Of a stretch of DNA of 64,000 nucleotides, positions 39,701 through 62,256 are shown in pieces (positions within the stretch are counted from its first letter, which is position 1; each line of letters starts with the position of its first letter). A model generated the notes under the pieces. It worked only from the letters and a program-made list of their open reading frames with translations, was not told the DNA's origin and made no database searches. Both the position numbers and the translations under genes were made by a program. Origin of the DNA: Siphlonurus alternatus (Eukaryota > Arthropoda > Insecta > Ephemeroptera > Siphlonuridae); assembly GCA_949825025.1 (NCBI GenBank), contig OX463782.1:31653351-31717350 (forward strand), read 5' to 3'.

Positions 39701-42700
39701 TAAATTTTGAAATAATATATATTTTAGGAATTTCAAAATTGAGGGAAAAAAATTCTACGCTTTTATCAATTTTTATAAATTAAGATCGAAAGTCGATCAT
39801 TAATTTTGTGAATGAAAAATGTAAAATCTAAGCTTCGTTAATTTTGTTAGTATAATTTTAATTAATCAATTATTTTTTGTTGTAATTTTTTATTGAAATG
39901 CTTTAGTAAATTTCATAAAATCAAGTTTGAATTGTACATCCTCACCTTTCTTGTTAAATACCCTGAATCTAGGTACAGGGTAATCTTCGTCCGAGAGTCT
40001 CTGTTCACTTGGTGTGCTCGCTGATGGAGTTTTTGGTGTTTGGGGGACGACTCTTGCCGGGGTGTGGGGCAGTCCCATGAAACACTCAGCCGTCTCGAGA
40101 ACCTCGTCAGACTTTGTCAGCCACGAGTACTCGCCCTTTGACAAGCCTAGAGGCATGTTAGAGCTTGTGATCTGCCTTGAGCAGCACTTAATAATGTTTT
40201 TGTCCTCTGGGCTTTGTCGTTTTGACGAGGCAACAGACGACGTTGCACTCGTGCTCACCGACCAGAGGCCGTAAATTCTCGCACATCCTCCGCGATCACT
40301 CTCTAAACTCATATTATCAAACTCTGGAGCAGCATGAGATACTGCACCGTAAGATTTACGACTACTAATTGAAAATCTTTCGTAAGCTAATGATAATGAT
40401 TGTCCTAGTCTACAAAATCTTAATTTTTTTCCTAAATCACAAAATCCTATTAAAGTTAAAATTCCACATACTATAAATAATGATGCACATAATAGTCCTG
40501 GAATTGCATTATTAGGCATACTGGGTGGTTCTAATGATATTGCACTTATCGCTAAGCTAAACAAAGGGGATAATGTCCAGCCCAAGCCAGCACTCAGACG
40601 CAAGTGCCACTGCAGTTGCGTCAGTTCTTCTCCTAGGCTGCTGCCCGTCACGTCAGCGTCGATCACGGCGAACGCTCCGCTGCCAACTCCTGTCCGGAAT
40701 ATTCAAGCTTGTCGTTAATTAATTTGACAAATCGGAAAACAAAGATAGGAAAGCAATGATTAATAAATTCTATTATTGTTGAAGGTTTTATTGCAAGAAA
40801 TTATACCTTCAGGATTTTTTTAAACGACGCATGTATAGTGTATTATGGTTATAATGCTCTTTAAAAAATACAATATGACACGCATAATATAATTATGGAG
40901 TTAAGAAATTTAATTAGTGAATTAAATTCCTTACATAAATTTTTTAAAAATATTAGGAGGTGATTAAAACTTAAATGTCTTTTATAATATGCATTGTAAA
41001 TACCACCTTTATACAATCTAAAATAAAATGCAAAATTTTTGCAACATTGCAAAAAATTAATTTTAAACAAATAAAAAAAAAAAAAAATAGAAATTAATGA
41101 TTGATTTGATTTTCTGATATTTTTTTTAATATACGTGTACTAAAATAATAAAACAGCAATAAAATTGAAATGAAATTCAATATGTTTTTAAACATTCTTT
41201 TATTTCAATATTATATATGATTTAATTTATAATTAAAATTACGATTTCTCCCTTTATTTTAAATATATTTATGGGATTATAAAATAATGTTATATGTTAT
41301 AAAAACATTAATTAAAATTAAGATTATTTATAGAACTAGAACTCTAGATAATATATTATATACAAGCGTCATGACGAGTGCTAATATTAGAATTTTATGT
41401 TTCACAATTTGTGATAATAAATCACTTGATTTTCACTCACCGCAGCACAGTCTCGCGATTGCCACACTCCACCAAGAGTCGCCGTAGCCGTACAAGAAGC
41501 CCCCTGTCACGAAGAAGGCGCTGCATGTTATCAGCAACAGCTTGACGTTGTGAGAGGACTCCACGAGTCGGGTCAGCACCCGAGACGAGACGCTGCTGGC
41601 CAGCCAAAAACCTGAACGATTAATATAATTTATAAAAACATTAATGAGAGATAAGAAATAGAAATTCCTAGAAAAATTATTTTTTTTTCACCACATTTAC
41701 TCGTCCTCATTGCTTTATTTTGTACAAAATGTTACGGATCGAATTATAAGCTATAGTGATTCGAGTATAATTAATACGTATAATGTATGACTAAAATATT
41801 CACTGCGTCTTATAACTGTTATATAATATAAAACACACCTCCATGACCATCATGCACCGCAATTAATATGTAAAAATTAAATATTAATTACATTTGTTTA
41901 TTTAATCGATTTAATTGCCTTAACTTAAATGTATAAAATAATTTAAAAAAAAGTATGATGTATCGATCGCAATTAATGCTTCTATAATTTTATAATATAC
42001 ATTATAATATTATAAGCCCGCATTAATTCCTACACATAATTTACTAAAAGTATTTATATAGTGATAACAATTAATTAATAGAATAAATAAAAAATTATTT
42101 AATAAATTTAATAATATATAATACATAAATATACCGCCCTTAAGTTATTCCATCTTAAGATTGAGCCAGTCGCCACATTATATATGGACTGGAAATTGTT
42201 TGGCCTATCTTATTTAAAAGTTGGCGATTTTGAAATCTTAGAATCAACAAAGTCAAGATTTATTAAAAGGCTTCTCTCAGTATCCAAATTTTCATTCTCA
42301 AGGCTGGTGTTTAAGCTTATCGATCAAGATTTTTTTGTGTCAACTTCAGAAGAAATGCAATTTTCTTTGTACACCAAATTTTAATGACTTTATGAAAAAC
42401 AGAATTTTGAAAGCCTCAGAGATAAATCCCAATTTTTATATTACCCCAGCTTTTGTAAATTCTAACTGGCAAAACTGTCAATATAAAGGCAGACATATTA
42501 TAAACCAGGTTTGCAATGCACGGTTTCCATCACCGCGTGTTTGTACAAAATTAGTATACCATGAAAGCGATGACAACTAGCTGTGTCTGTAAATTTTGTG
42601 GCCAACAATGTGAAACATATATCATGCCCTGTTTTGTCCAAAACGAAATTATTCTATAGCATATTTAGCTAATAATGTATGAATTATATATATACGGGCC

Positions 42701-43072
42701 GCGCGGTTAATTTATTATTATTACTATTATTTCCAAGTAATAATTATAATTGTGTTTTTAATATTTTTTATGTTCCTAGCTCAATAATTTTTAATGTTCT
42801 ATTATTTATATGAAGTTATTGTTTATTAATTTGTGTTGTGTGTATATAATATAAGATATTCATGTTTTTTATGTTTATGTAATATATATAATAATATATA
42901 TGTACACTGTAAGAGTATATAGGCCTGTTCGTAAACCCTGCTCGGTGTACACTTTCTACACCCAATCGACCTTATGTCGCATGTACATAAGGTCGATTGG
43001 GTGCAGAAAGTGTACACCGAGCAGGGTTTACGAACAGGCCTTATATGTTCATGCAATAAAAACTTTAATAAT

Positions 43073-43130
<58 letters not shown>

Positions 43131-43477
43131 TTTTTGACGCGCGCGTTTTATGTATATATATATAGCGCGCTGCAATACGTACGTATTAACAAAATTAACA
43201 TTATAGCAGCAATATATATAGGTCATCAACACTTACCGGCTACTGCAATGCCTAGTATGGCTTCATGTTGAACTCCAAGAATGTGTAGGTACTCCAAGAT
43301 TGTTGGTATAATAATTCCTATTTATTGTATAAAAATAAGTATATAATAATTTAATACATTTTACACCTCAAAAAAATATGAAGTTATTTTGCCTTGCTTA
43401 CCATTTTCTAACCCTATGCAGAATGAGAAGAAATATGATGCATAAAAAGCAATGTTCTTCTGTGTTTCAAGCTGCAT
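34786..43477 (-). CDS. Major facilitator superfamily transporter, possibly MFSD8-like
   Basis: Exons: 43477-43402, 43317-43237, 41611-41441, 40689-39946, 36228-36152, 35561-35351, 35027-34786; 1602 nt in one frame give 533 residues. The start MQLETQKNIAFYASYFFSFC is the only ATG near the divergent promoter. Hydrophobic, Gly-rich segments alternate with basic loops: GLENGIIIPTILEYL, LLLITCSAFFVTGGFLYGYG, ARLCCGVGSGAFAVI, LGWTLSPLFSLAISAISL, PGLLCASLFIVCGILTLIGF before the loop; WLGPYFLSAFLFGSIQTMLT, LLVSGYLLATISVGSLLML, LGLSLACGLLFSA, LGCQLGLVVIAAF after it. This is the 6+6 helix plan of MFS carriers. Exon 4 also encodes a long Ser/Thr-rich hydrophilic stretch of about 150 residues at the place of the central cytosolic loop. 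Overall plan suggests lysosomal MFSD8/CLN7 relatives, but other MFS families fit; substrate unknown. Confidence 0.8.
36455..36725. repeat. (AT)n and (AAAT)n microsatellites
   Basis: An AT dinucleotide run at about 36456-36503 and an AAAT tetranucleotide run at about 36672-36725, both in the transporter's intron 4. Confidence 0.85.
36841..38175 (+). other. Unassigned transcript-like segment in transporter intron
   Basis: A 73-codon frame at 36866-37087 (containing FHRLTTCGIAKDTVKWVFDI and TNTRNAVTLGHLLYGDLS) is followed by about 1 kb of AT-rich DNA ending in AATAAA-type signals and an A-rich stretch (38155-38180). It could be the 3' part of a retrocopy or of an unknown retroelement. No family was recognised. 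Confidence 0.25.
38636..38785. repeat. GC-rich interspersed repeat fragment
   Basis: A 150-bp GC-rich island (gggggcgtgtccttaaaa, gcgggctattgagggtctgc, runs of C, ending tggctacgccactg) inside an otherwise AT-rich 3-kb intron. The ending is typical of interspersed-repeat tails. Confidence 0.5.
39207..39522. mobile_element. TGGAGTAT-family foldback element
   Basis: 316-bp inverted repeat: tagagtattgtcctcaaatt at the left, inverse at the right, with a central block gtgacgtcacgagacgccgc. It is almost identical to the copy at 61275-61590. Confidence 0.88.
42170..42670 (+). pseudogene. Frameshifted LINE relic
   Basis: Frame pieces read LFGLSYLKVGDFEILES, KSRFIKRLLSVSKFSFSRLV, then after a frameshift CNARFPSPRVCTKLVYHESD and, past an in-frame stop near 42578, a Cys-rich end CVCKFCGQQCETY. 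The Cys spacing and order resemble the C-terminal region downstream of RT in CR1/L2-like elements. Lies in the transporter intron 41612-43236. Confidence 0.55.
42919..43044. repeat. Long hairpin (about 58-bp arms)
   Basis: Arms starting aggcctgttcgtaaaccctg and meeting near 42982 around a loop of about 7 bases (cgcatgt), with one mismatch (tctaca / tgcaga). Lies in transporter intron 2. Confidence 0.85.
43075..43123. repeat. (AT)n microsatellite
   Basis: About 48 bp of uninterrupted AT following ATA repeats, just beside the hairpin at 42919-43044. Confidence 0.9.
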
Positions 43478-43696
43478 CACTTTCTCTGCGACTGCTCACA
43501 AACATTAGATAATTTCAAACACGTGTTTTAAAACGTCACATCACGTGATTTTTTAACTTTCAAATCTGGGACTCCGATCCCGCCAACTCTCTATTTTTGA
43601 TCGTGTTTTGTTTGTTTTTACATGTCAGCTGGCGGCTAAAAAGCCTTGTCGAAACATTTTTGCATCTTTCTGTATTTCGTGCACAAAAACATCAAA
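43478..43696. promoter_or_regulatory. Bidirectional promoter region, MFS transporter / CSTF2
   Basis: Start codons at 43477 (minus) and 43697 (plus) are only 219 bp apart. Contains paired cacgtg-like strings (aacacgtgttt at 43519, catcacgtgat at 43541), which are E-box/CLEAR-like. CLEAR motifs drive lysosomal genes, so they would fit a lysosomal transporter; that link is inference. Confidence 0.6.
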
Positions 43697-46600
43697 ATGA
43701 CGGACCAAAATTTGATGGATAAATCTTTACGTTCTGTTTTCGGTAAGAAAATAATTTTTCACCTTGTAAATGCTAAAATATTGATATAATAACAAGTCGA
43801 ATGATAGAGCAACTGGGATGGGAGGATCTGGAGGAAAGGAGGAAGCAAAGTAGACTGACAGCAATGTATAAAATAACTAGGAACCAAAAGGGCTGGGAGG
43901 AGCTTAGCGATCGTACTGAGGAAGGGCGTTATAAAGGTAGGAGGGACCATGATTGGAAGCTGGAGTATAGGAGAAGCAAAAATGATGTGGGCAAGTATTC
44001 TTTTTTGAGAAGAACGGTGAGGGAGTGGAATTTGTTGGACTCTGGGCTTGTGGATGCTCGGAGTGTTGGTGAGTTCAGGGAGGGGCTGAGAGAGTCAGCC
44101 GCAAGCAAGCGAGCCACCGTGGTGGAATACCCACAATAGCCGCAAGCAGTGGTGTATGTATGTAATGTGTGTACACACTGCTATTTAATCTTTAATCTTT
44201 AGTCGAAAATCCTGCGTTTAAGAACTTTACAAAATCCCTAACCTCTGTTTTCTCCTTTTTAGTTGGAAATATACCATATGAAGCTACTGAAGAAAAACTA
44301 AAAGACATTTTTAGTGAAGCTGGACCAGTGCTGTCATTCAAGTAAGTATAAATAAGTTTGAATGATACTGGTATCCGTACAGTTACATATTTGAATGCTG
44401 TACTGTACAAATGCATACACCACGTAGCCCTGTAACGGACCCTCTTATGACATTTCGCACTTTTAACAATTTTTATCTGCCAATTTTAGGGTTCTTAAAA
44501 TTTTGAAAAAAATATTAACATGTTCAATAGAATGTCGCAATTGAGTTTATCATAATTTCAGTTCTATATTATGAATATCAGAGCATCTCTTTGAGTAAAA
44601 AAAAAAAAAAAAAAATGTGTTGAGGGGCATGAAAAAAAAAATGTTACGGTTTTGGTCCAGGCCTGCTTTTGGACTCCTTATAGCCAAAAAAAGGAAAAAA
44701 TAAAATTGTAACCCATTAACCAAATCAGCCTTTTCATAAAAATAACAACTGCAATACCGTGATTTTTCTTTATTGTAGTGAAGAAAAAATAAAAACGAAT
44801 TATTTGTTAAAAACCCTGTTTTTATTCGTTTTTTATTTTTTTTAACCAGTAAAAAAATTATCAAGGTATTGCAGTTGTTATTTTTGTGGAAGGGAGGGTT
44901 TGGTTATATATAATCAGGTACAATTTTCTTTTTTTGCTTTTTTTTTTTTTGCCTATAAGGAGCCTAAAAGCAGGTCGGAACCAAAACAGGGCTAAAATCC
45001 AAAACTGGGTTGTGCACTGTACAGTATGTACATAGTGTACAGTACACTGTACGATACAAGTCATGCATACAGTAGGCATACTGTATGATATGCTGCAAAA
45101 ATATGCCTGCAGCATGATACATATATCGAGAGGCAAGCAAAATATAATCTGTTAGTAATGCAGTTTATGATGCTGGTACAGTACATACATGTATTATTTG
45201 TATTATGTAGGTGTGTAGTATTTATATGTACATACTGTTGGAAGGAGTTTGTTTCTTTACGATGTTATTCACAGGATTATATTTTTATAGATTGGTGTAT
45301 GACCGAGAAACTGGTAAACCCAAAGGCTATGGGTTCTGTGAATACAAAGATCAAGAGACGGCACTGAGCGCCATGAGGAATTTAAACGGCTACGAGATTG
45401 GAGGTCGTACACTCAGAGTGGACAACGCTTGTACTGAGAAGTCCCGCATGGAAATGCAGAGTGAGTGAACTTTATTATTTTATATGCAGTCGTTTTCACT
45501 GGCTTTAGACTGCAGGCTTTGTGGATAATGCTAACTGGTTGAACAGTTCTGCTGCAGGGCCCCGTGGTGGAGAACCCGTATGGAGAGAGTGTCGACCCTG
45601 ACAAGGCTCCCGAGGCCATCAGCAAGGCGGTGGCGTCGCTGCCCCCCGAGCAGATGTTTGAGCTGATGAAGCAGATGAAGCTCTGTTGCCAGGTAGCCAA
45701 CTTGCAATATGGAGGGTTCAAATTTGTTGTTCAACAACATTGAAGACTAAACTTTTCTTGTATTATCTCAAACAAGCAAAGTACTAACAATGTCTGTTGT
45801 CCGTAGAACAACCCCACGGAGGCACGTACAATGTTGATGCAGAACCCTCAGCTGGCCTACGCTCTGCTGCAGGCGCAGGTCGTCATGAGAATCGTCGACC
45901 CAGTCACTGCCTCGGTGAGTTGGGTAGCCCTGAGTGAATATATTGCCGAGTATCAGAATTTTGTGCAATAAATATTTTGTAATGTGTTGTTGTTTTTCCT
46001 GCAGAGCATGCTGCACAAAGCCAACCCGGTACCAAAGATGCTGATTCCGTCAGACAAGCCGATGCCTCCCGTACCGGTGCCGGCGCCAGTGCCGGCCCCA
46101 GCCCCGTTTGTGCCCCCCGTGCGGGCCAGGCCGGTGTTCGAGCCAGGCCAGGGAGAGGCGTGGCCCGCGGCAGGACCAAACATCCCCCTGCCCGTGCCGA
46201 GACCTCCGCAGGCAGCCCAGATGCCCCTCGCACCGGCAGGTGAGAAAAGTTCTGAGAAAGTGATTGATTTTTATTAATATCACAGTCACAACGTGAGGAA
46301 GTATCAATTTACGTACTGTACTTAAAATTTTACTGTCATACAAATAATTGATATTTGATTTAATACTGAAAATTGGAAAGTAAGTTACAAAGTACATGTA
46401 ATTTATATTACATAAAAAAAAAAAAAAAAAATGCAATATGTGTGTGGAAGGTGGGGGGGATCTGTCTTATTAATATGCGAATTCAAACGAATTTGAACCA
46501 AGATAGGAGCAATTCATGAAAGAGTTATCCAGAAAGTTAACCCGGTTTTTCACTAATCGTGATTAGTGCCAGCCTAATTCAATGACACTAAACATGGTTA

Positions 46601-47532
46601 GTGAGAAATCTGGATAACTCCTTTTATGAATCAAGTCCAATATTAAGGCTATTTTTAACGTTCAAAATTGCATCAATTTTCAACTGTAGTTGAAATGGTT
46701 ATTTTTCATGACCCTTAATAAAAATTCACACTAAAATTAAAAATGATAAAAAAATCATTTGAAGTACAGGCACTGTGATATTAAATTGTGTTCCTACCTC
46801 TAAATGTTCTGATTGGACAGGCCAGGACCTGGACATGCGTCACCTGGACCCTCGGGCTGGCCGCCCCATGGACCAGGACCTCAGAATGCCCCCCATCGTC
46901 AACATGCAGCCGGCCATGCCTCCGAGAGATCCTCGGGGAGAGAGGGGATTCCCCACCAGCGACGGCAGGGACTTTGAGCCGTGAGTCACTCATAGATATT
47001 GCAAATAACCGAAAATGTAACATTACTTCAAGAGAGGCTAATTAATATTATAGTCCTAGAACATTATTAATTATGGATTGCAAAAATAAGCAAAAACAAG
47101 TTGCTGAACTGCAATCTTCAATTATGTAGCATTTTGTTGTTAAACTTAAAGTTCGTAACAATATTTCACCTCAAGTTTTGGTCTGAAAATAATTCACTGT
47201 TGCTGATATACAATTAAAATTGATATTTTCACATGTTAGTGTTTGAAATTATTGTTGGACTGTATGTTTTATTACTAAGGACATACAATTTTTTTTTTTT
47301 TTTCAATCACAATTTATGGTTTCATGCTGTCATTTCTTGTTATGTGTCCTATATTATAATTAAAATGGTACTGAACTATTGAATTTATGTTTTATGTTGG
47401 TAGTGGGGATAGTGTACATTTGGTATGAAATCTAAAAACAAAATAATAATAACACTACTCTAGCTAATTTGCTTTTGTGTTATGAATCTTCAGTAGATGA
47501 GAGTAAAGTTGCAACAAATACTAATTAATATT

Positions 47533-47563
<31 letters not shown>

Positions 47564-50398
47564 TCTTGTGCCAATCAAAACAGAGTATTTCACCAATGTT
47601 ACTACTTAATGACAACAATTATTTTTAACACTTTCAACATTCCAGTCTTTCAGAGGTTTTAAAATAAACCACAGACTAAAATATTGCAGAGAGAAGATGG
47701 CTTAGTTTGGTCCCCGTTAATGTGTGTCTCTTGTTGCAGTCCTCAGCTTACGGAAAATGCTGATAGGTTTGTTCTGTTAGTCGGTCTGCATGCCTTTGTG
47801 TTCCTAAAAATTAATAACAAGACATTCAGTTCGCAAAGTATTTCTTTGCTTTATCTTGCTTGATTTTAAAGTTCAATTAATACTAAAGTATATTGCCAAT
47901 GACTGATGTCATTATGTTCTTTATACTTGCCATTAATTTCCTTTTTCCATTTATTAAAATTTAATCTAGTTATATATTTATTATTTTTGTTTTGTATTTT
48001 GTAGATGTTTGCTTTTGTACTGTTACTAATATTCTTAATTTATTTTCTTATGATTCTTTATGTCAGTGTTGTCCAAGGATTTTGTATGTATGGATAGGTG
48101 ATGGTACTGCCGTCGGTGAGGCACAGTCGTGAGGAGGAAGTGGGTGGCGGTTACAACAGTAACCAATGGGATGTTCGCCATCTTAGGTTGGGGAACTTTC
48201 ATACAATTTACAGTGCAGATGGTTGCGCTCGGTCGCCATCTTACGTTGGAGATTTGCCTCAGTAGCTCTAATGCTATTGGTATAGAGATAACCTATCCAT
48301 ACATACAAAATCCTTGGTGTTGTCAGTGTAATTTTCTTTGTATTTTGTTCACTTTTCTTTGTCCCTTTAAGTGTAGTATCAATATAAAAATATTTTTCTC
48401 AACATACTAGAATAATTTTATATTGATTATATACTACTTATTTATTTACTAAGAAATCAAAAAGTTTATCTAATTTCTAAAACAACTGTAACAAATATTT
48501 TGTTATTGGCTTAAATCACAGAGACAAACGGTTGCTTTTATGTGCCTCGCATGTTTTTTTTTTTTTTTTTTAAATGCCATCGTACTTCACGGCACTAAGA
48601 CTTGTTTGTCTCGTTGACAGCCCGTTCCCTCGGGACCCCCGCCGTGACCGAGACATGCGTGACCCTCGGGCAAACTTTGAGCAGCGAGGAGACCCTCGTG
48701 GAGACCCAAGAGCAGGTACGTCCCTTTCTGATAAGGGGTTGCAGAAACGACAGAAAGAAAAATGGGCTGGTAAACTATGCTTTAGTATTACTATGTATAT
48801 CGTCCCTCGCTGGAATAATGAGCTATTTGCCATGATCAAGTGCAATCTGTCTGCTGCATTAGGTGAGTGTATATGAGCTGTAAGAAAGTAAAGCATAAAG
48901 CTCATTATTGCACACAATTGTTGTAAGGCAGATAGCTCATTGTTCCAGAAGAGAGACAATACATTATGAAATATAAACATACGTGTTATAATTTTGTTAA
49001 AAAAAAAAAAAAAAAAAAAATTGAAATTTCTTGGAAAATTTTCTCACAGGATATTTTTTAACTTGATACTTACAATATGTTATACTAGGAAATAAACTTA
49101 AAAATATTGTGAACAAACGTGTACTGTATTATAAAATGTTCTATGAAATTTATACAAAGACATGGGGCTAATGTCAGCTACAGTATCTCTGTTAGTAAAT
49201 CTATTAAATTTTGTACTTCTAAATCACTAAATTAAAGTTTTTTTTTTTAAATTTTGTTATGTATTTCTAAAGTTATTGTTATAAAGTAGAAAGTTCTTGA
49301 AGTTTGGAATGGAGTATCGACCTCAAATTCTTTTATTGCAGGAATGGATAGTGTGCAAAGTTATGCTAGCCTGATTTTTTTTCAGATTTTTTAGAGTCTA
49401 GGAACTATTTTTAAAAAATTATTGAAAGCATAACAAAGAAAGTGACGCCTCTGGACGCCTCTCTTAATAAAAGGATAGTACCTAAAAGGAGTGTGGGTTT
49501 GAACTCAACTTACGCAAAATTTTTCAGCAATATTTCCCAGCCTCTAAAAAATCTCAAAAAAATCAGAGTGGCATAACTTTGCACCCTCTATCCATTTTTG
49601 CAATAATTTTTTTTTTAAGTCGATACTCCATTGCAATTAGGAGTTGTTACAGCAGCTTAACTTTTGTTGTTTCCAGGTCCTCCTGCCCCTGTGCCGGTGC
49701 CCCAGCCACGTGCCGCCCCGGTGGCTCCCCCTGCTCAACCCGTACCGCGGCCAAACATCGCAGCTGCAATCGGAGGAGGAAGTGCTTCGGACCAAGAGAA
49801 GGTACGGTCCACACAGCAACTTGATAATGAAAATTTTGTGGGAGAAGAACCTAACCTCCCTTTTTTTTATGGTGGAGCATTGGTCACTGATGGCATAAAT
49901 TAAATCAACAAAAAATTAATAGTTCATCTTTATAACTGTTAACTTAATATCTTTATAAAAATATGAAAGGTGTTTACTTTTGAAAAATTACAATGTACAT
50001 ATTTATTAAAGCTGTCTTCTGATTTCTTTAGTAAGTGATGTAAAAAATCGTATAACGTTTTGGTAGCATCTAGTTCACTAATCTTCACTTGGTAGGATTA
50101 TTATAAGTAGCCATTCTCATTTTAATACTTTACCAGAAAATGGATTGAAGTCAGCGATTTATGTAACTTTTACCAAGCTGAGATTGACAACTGATGCTAC
50201 TACGATGATATACAAAAAAACTATTTACAATAAATTAAAACATGTTCTAAACTAAAAAAATGCATTCTTTTTTTCCAGGCCCAGCTGATCATGCAGGTGC
50301 TCCAGCTGTCCGATGAGCAGATTGCGATGCTGCCGCCCGAGCAGAGGCAGAGCATCCTCGTGCTCAAGGAGCAGATCGCCAAGAGTGCACAACGCTAG
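43697..50398 (+). CDS. CSTF2: Cleavage stimulation factor subunit 2 (CstF-64)
   Basis: RNA-binding subunit of CstF; it recognises the GU-rich element downstream of the poly(A) site during pre-mRNA 3' end cleavage, in the nucleus. Exons: 43697-43742, 44263-44341, 45291-45460, 45547-45692, 45807-45914, 46005-46239, 46821-46980, 47740-47766 (27-nt, optional), 48621-48715, 49677-49801, 50279-50398; 1311 nt, 436 residues. RRM at about residues 15-93 with RNP2 VFVGNI and RNP1 KGYGFCEY; hinge block [16 protein letters not shown] ... [19 protein letters not shown]; Pro-rich then Arg/Asp-Pro-Arg-rich linker; C-terminal helical domain [20 protein letters not shown] ... ILVLKEQI. The long MEARA repeats of vertebrates are absent, so it is insect-sized. 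Poly(A) signal at 50460. Confidence 0.97.
43801..44180 (+). pseudogene. LINE fragment (RT C-terminal tail)
   Basis: An open frame of 112 codons beginning [20 protein letters not shown], followed by MYKITRN and [20 protein letters not shown], is the conserved tail after the RT domain in CR1/Jockey-type LINEs. The 3' end (gtgtgtacacactgctattt, then a caatctttaatcttt-like repeat) looks like an element terminus. Sense, in CSTF2 intron 1. Confidence 0.75.
44645..44995. mobile_element. Foldback element in CSTF2 intron 2
   Basis: About 350-bp imperfect inverted repeat: ggttttggtccaggcctgct (44649) pairs with agcaggtcggaaccaaaaca (44969), and inner ataacaactgcaatacc pairs with ggtattgcagttgttat. Confidence 0.7.
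48074..48316. mobile_element. hAT-like MITE with 8-bp target duplication
   Basis: 25-bp perfect terminal inverted repeats (caaggattttgtatgtatgg... and inverse) flanked by a perfect 8-bp direct repeat gtgttgtc at 48066-48073 and 48317-48324. An 8-bp duplication and a TIR starting CA are hAT hallmarks. 243 bp, non-coding, in CSTF2 between exons 8 and 9. The interior also has inverted strings (ggcgg / ccgcc-type) and CpG-rich DNA. Confidence 0.88.
48798..48962. mobile_element. Palindromic repeat (cagatagctcat family)
   Basis: Ends atcgtccctcgctggaata and inverse (diverged); inner units taatgagctatttgc and gcagatagctcattgttcc. Starts 83 bp after CSTF2 exon 9. Confidence 0.7.
49310..49630. mobile_element. 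TGGAGTAT-family foldback element
   Basis: 321-bp copy with tips tggagtatcgacctcaaatt and inverse, ending 46 bp before CSTF2 exon 10. The centre is diverged from the 39.2/61.3-kb pair. Confidence 0.85.
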
Positions 50399-51519
50399 AC
50401 ATCCTTGGGCTGAGAAAGTGTGAGAAAGGGGCCTCCAAAATGAAAAGTTCACTGCTTGGAATAAAAATTAACTTTGTTTGACATAAACATGGAGTTCATC
50501 ACTCCAATTTTTATATATTCATTAGCATGTGTTGCAGCCTATATCCTTATTGTATTGTAAACATCTTAAAACCATGTTATTTTTAAAACATCCTTCTACA
50601 TTCACATAAAAATATGATTTTTATTTTTTAGTTGTGGCGTTTTTATGTAATTGAAGCATTAATAATAAATGTTTAATGTAACTTCTGATTGATGTTTCAT
50701 TATTAATTATTATTTTTTTTCCCCCTTTTTTTTTTTAACTAGCACAGTAATTGAATGAATGCAGTGAAAAAATACTATGAAACATTATGGCAAAAATACA
50801 AGACAGTAATAGTTGAAAAATTTATTTAAATTTCATTTTACATGTTTTAATAAACAAATTCACAATTATATGAATTTATTTTCAAATTATGCTAAAATAT
50901 GCATACAAAAGTGGAAAAAATATTTTAATTATACAAAATTGCATGAATTAAAATGAAATAAATTAAGATGATTTGTACGTGATCTGATGAGATCAAAAAT
51001 GTTTAATTAAGTCTTGGTTAAAGTTACACTCTTTGGAACTTGGAACTAAGAGACCTTAACAAAATGCAGTTGCATTGTGCAAGTATTCAATAAAAATAAT
51101 AGGTGACACTTAAGTGCAAGGTTTTAATTGTAGACTTGACAATTAACTAAAATAAAGAAGGACAATATTAAGGAATGTAATATAACTTTATATGGCACAA
51201 TAGAAATCTTATTTCTCTTGGAACTTTATATTTATCAACTTGAAAATTATAATGAATGCCAATATTGAGTAAATGAGACGTGGATCAATTAAAATGAACA
51301 TCCTTGCAGTTTAAGGATTGCAGAAAGAATATTCCATTTTGATCCAAAATAACTCAAAACTACAATCTAATACTTTTAAATAACAATGAATACCACAAAA
51401 CTAATAATGACATTCATACTTCATATTTGCTTTGGAATGATATAAAAATACTCTTTTTCATGTACTTCAATGATTAATACTAATCAGTGCTTGGCGTGAG
51501 CAATTTCTGTGTGACCAGT
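50399..51519. other. Tail-to-tail intergenic region, CSTF2 / Tudor gene
   Basis: 1.1 kb containing both 3' UTRs. A CSTF2 polyadenylation signal AATAAA is at 50460-50465, another candidate at about 50665. For the minus gene, AATAAA complements occur near 50820 and 50875, so the two transcripts may nearly meet. No gene seen. Confidence 0.6.
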
Positions 51520-62195
<10,676 letters not shown>

Positions 62196-62256
62196 CTGCA
62201 GAAATTAGTTTGTGATTAATAGACCTAAACCTATTCTAGACAAAACCCAAATATAC

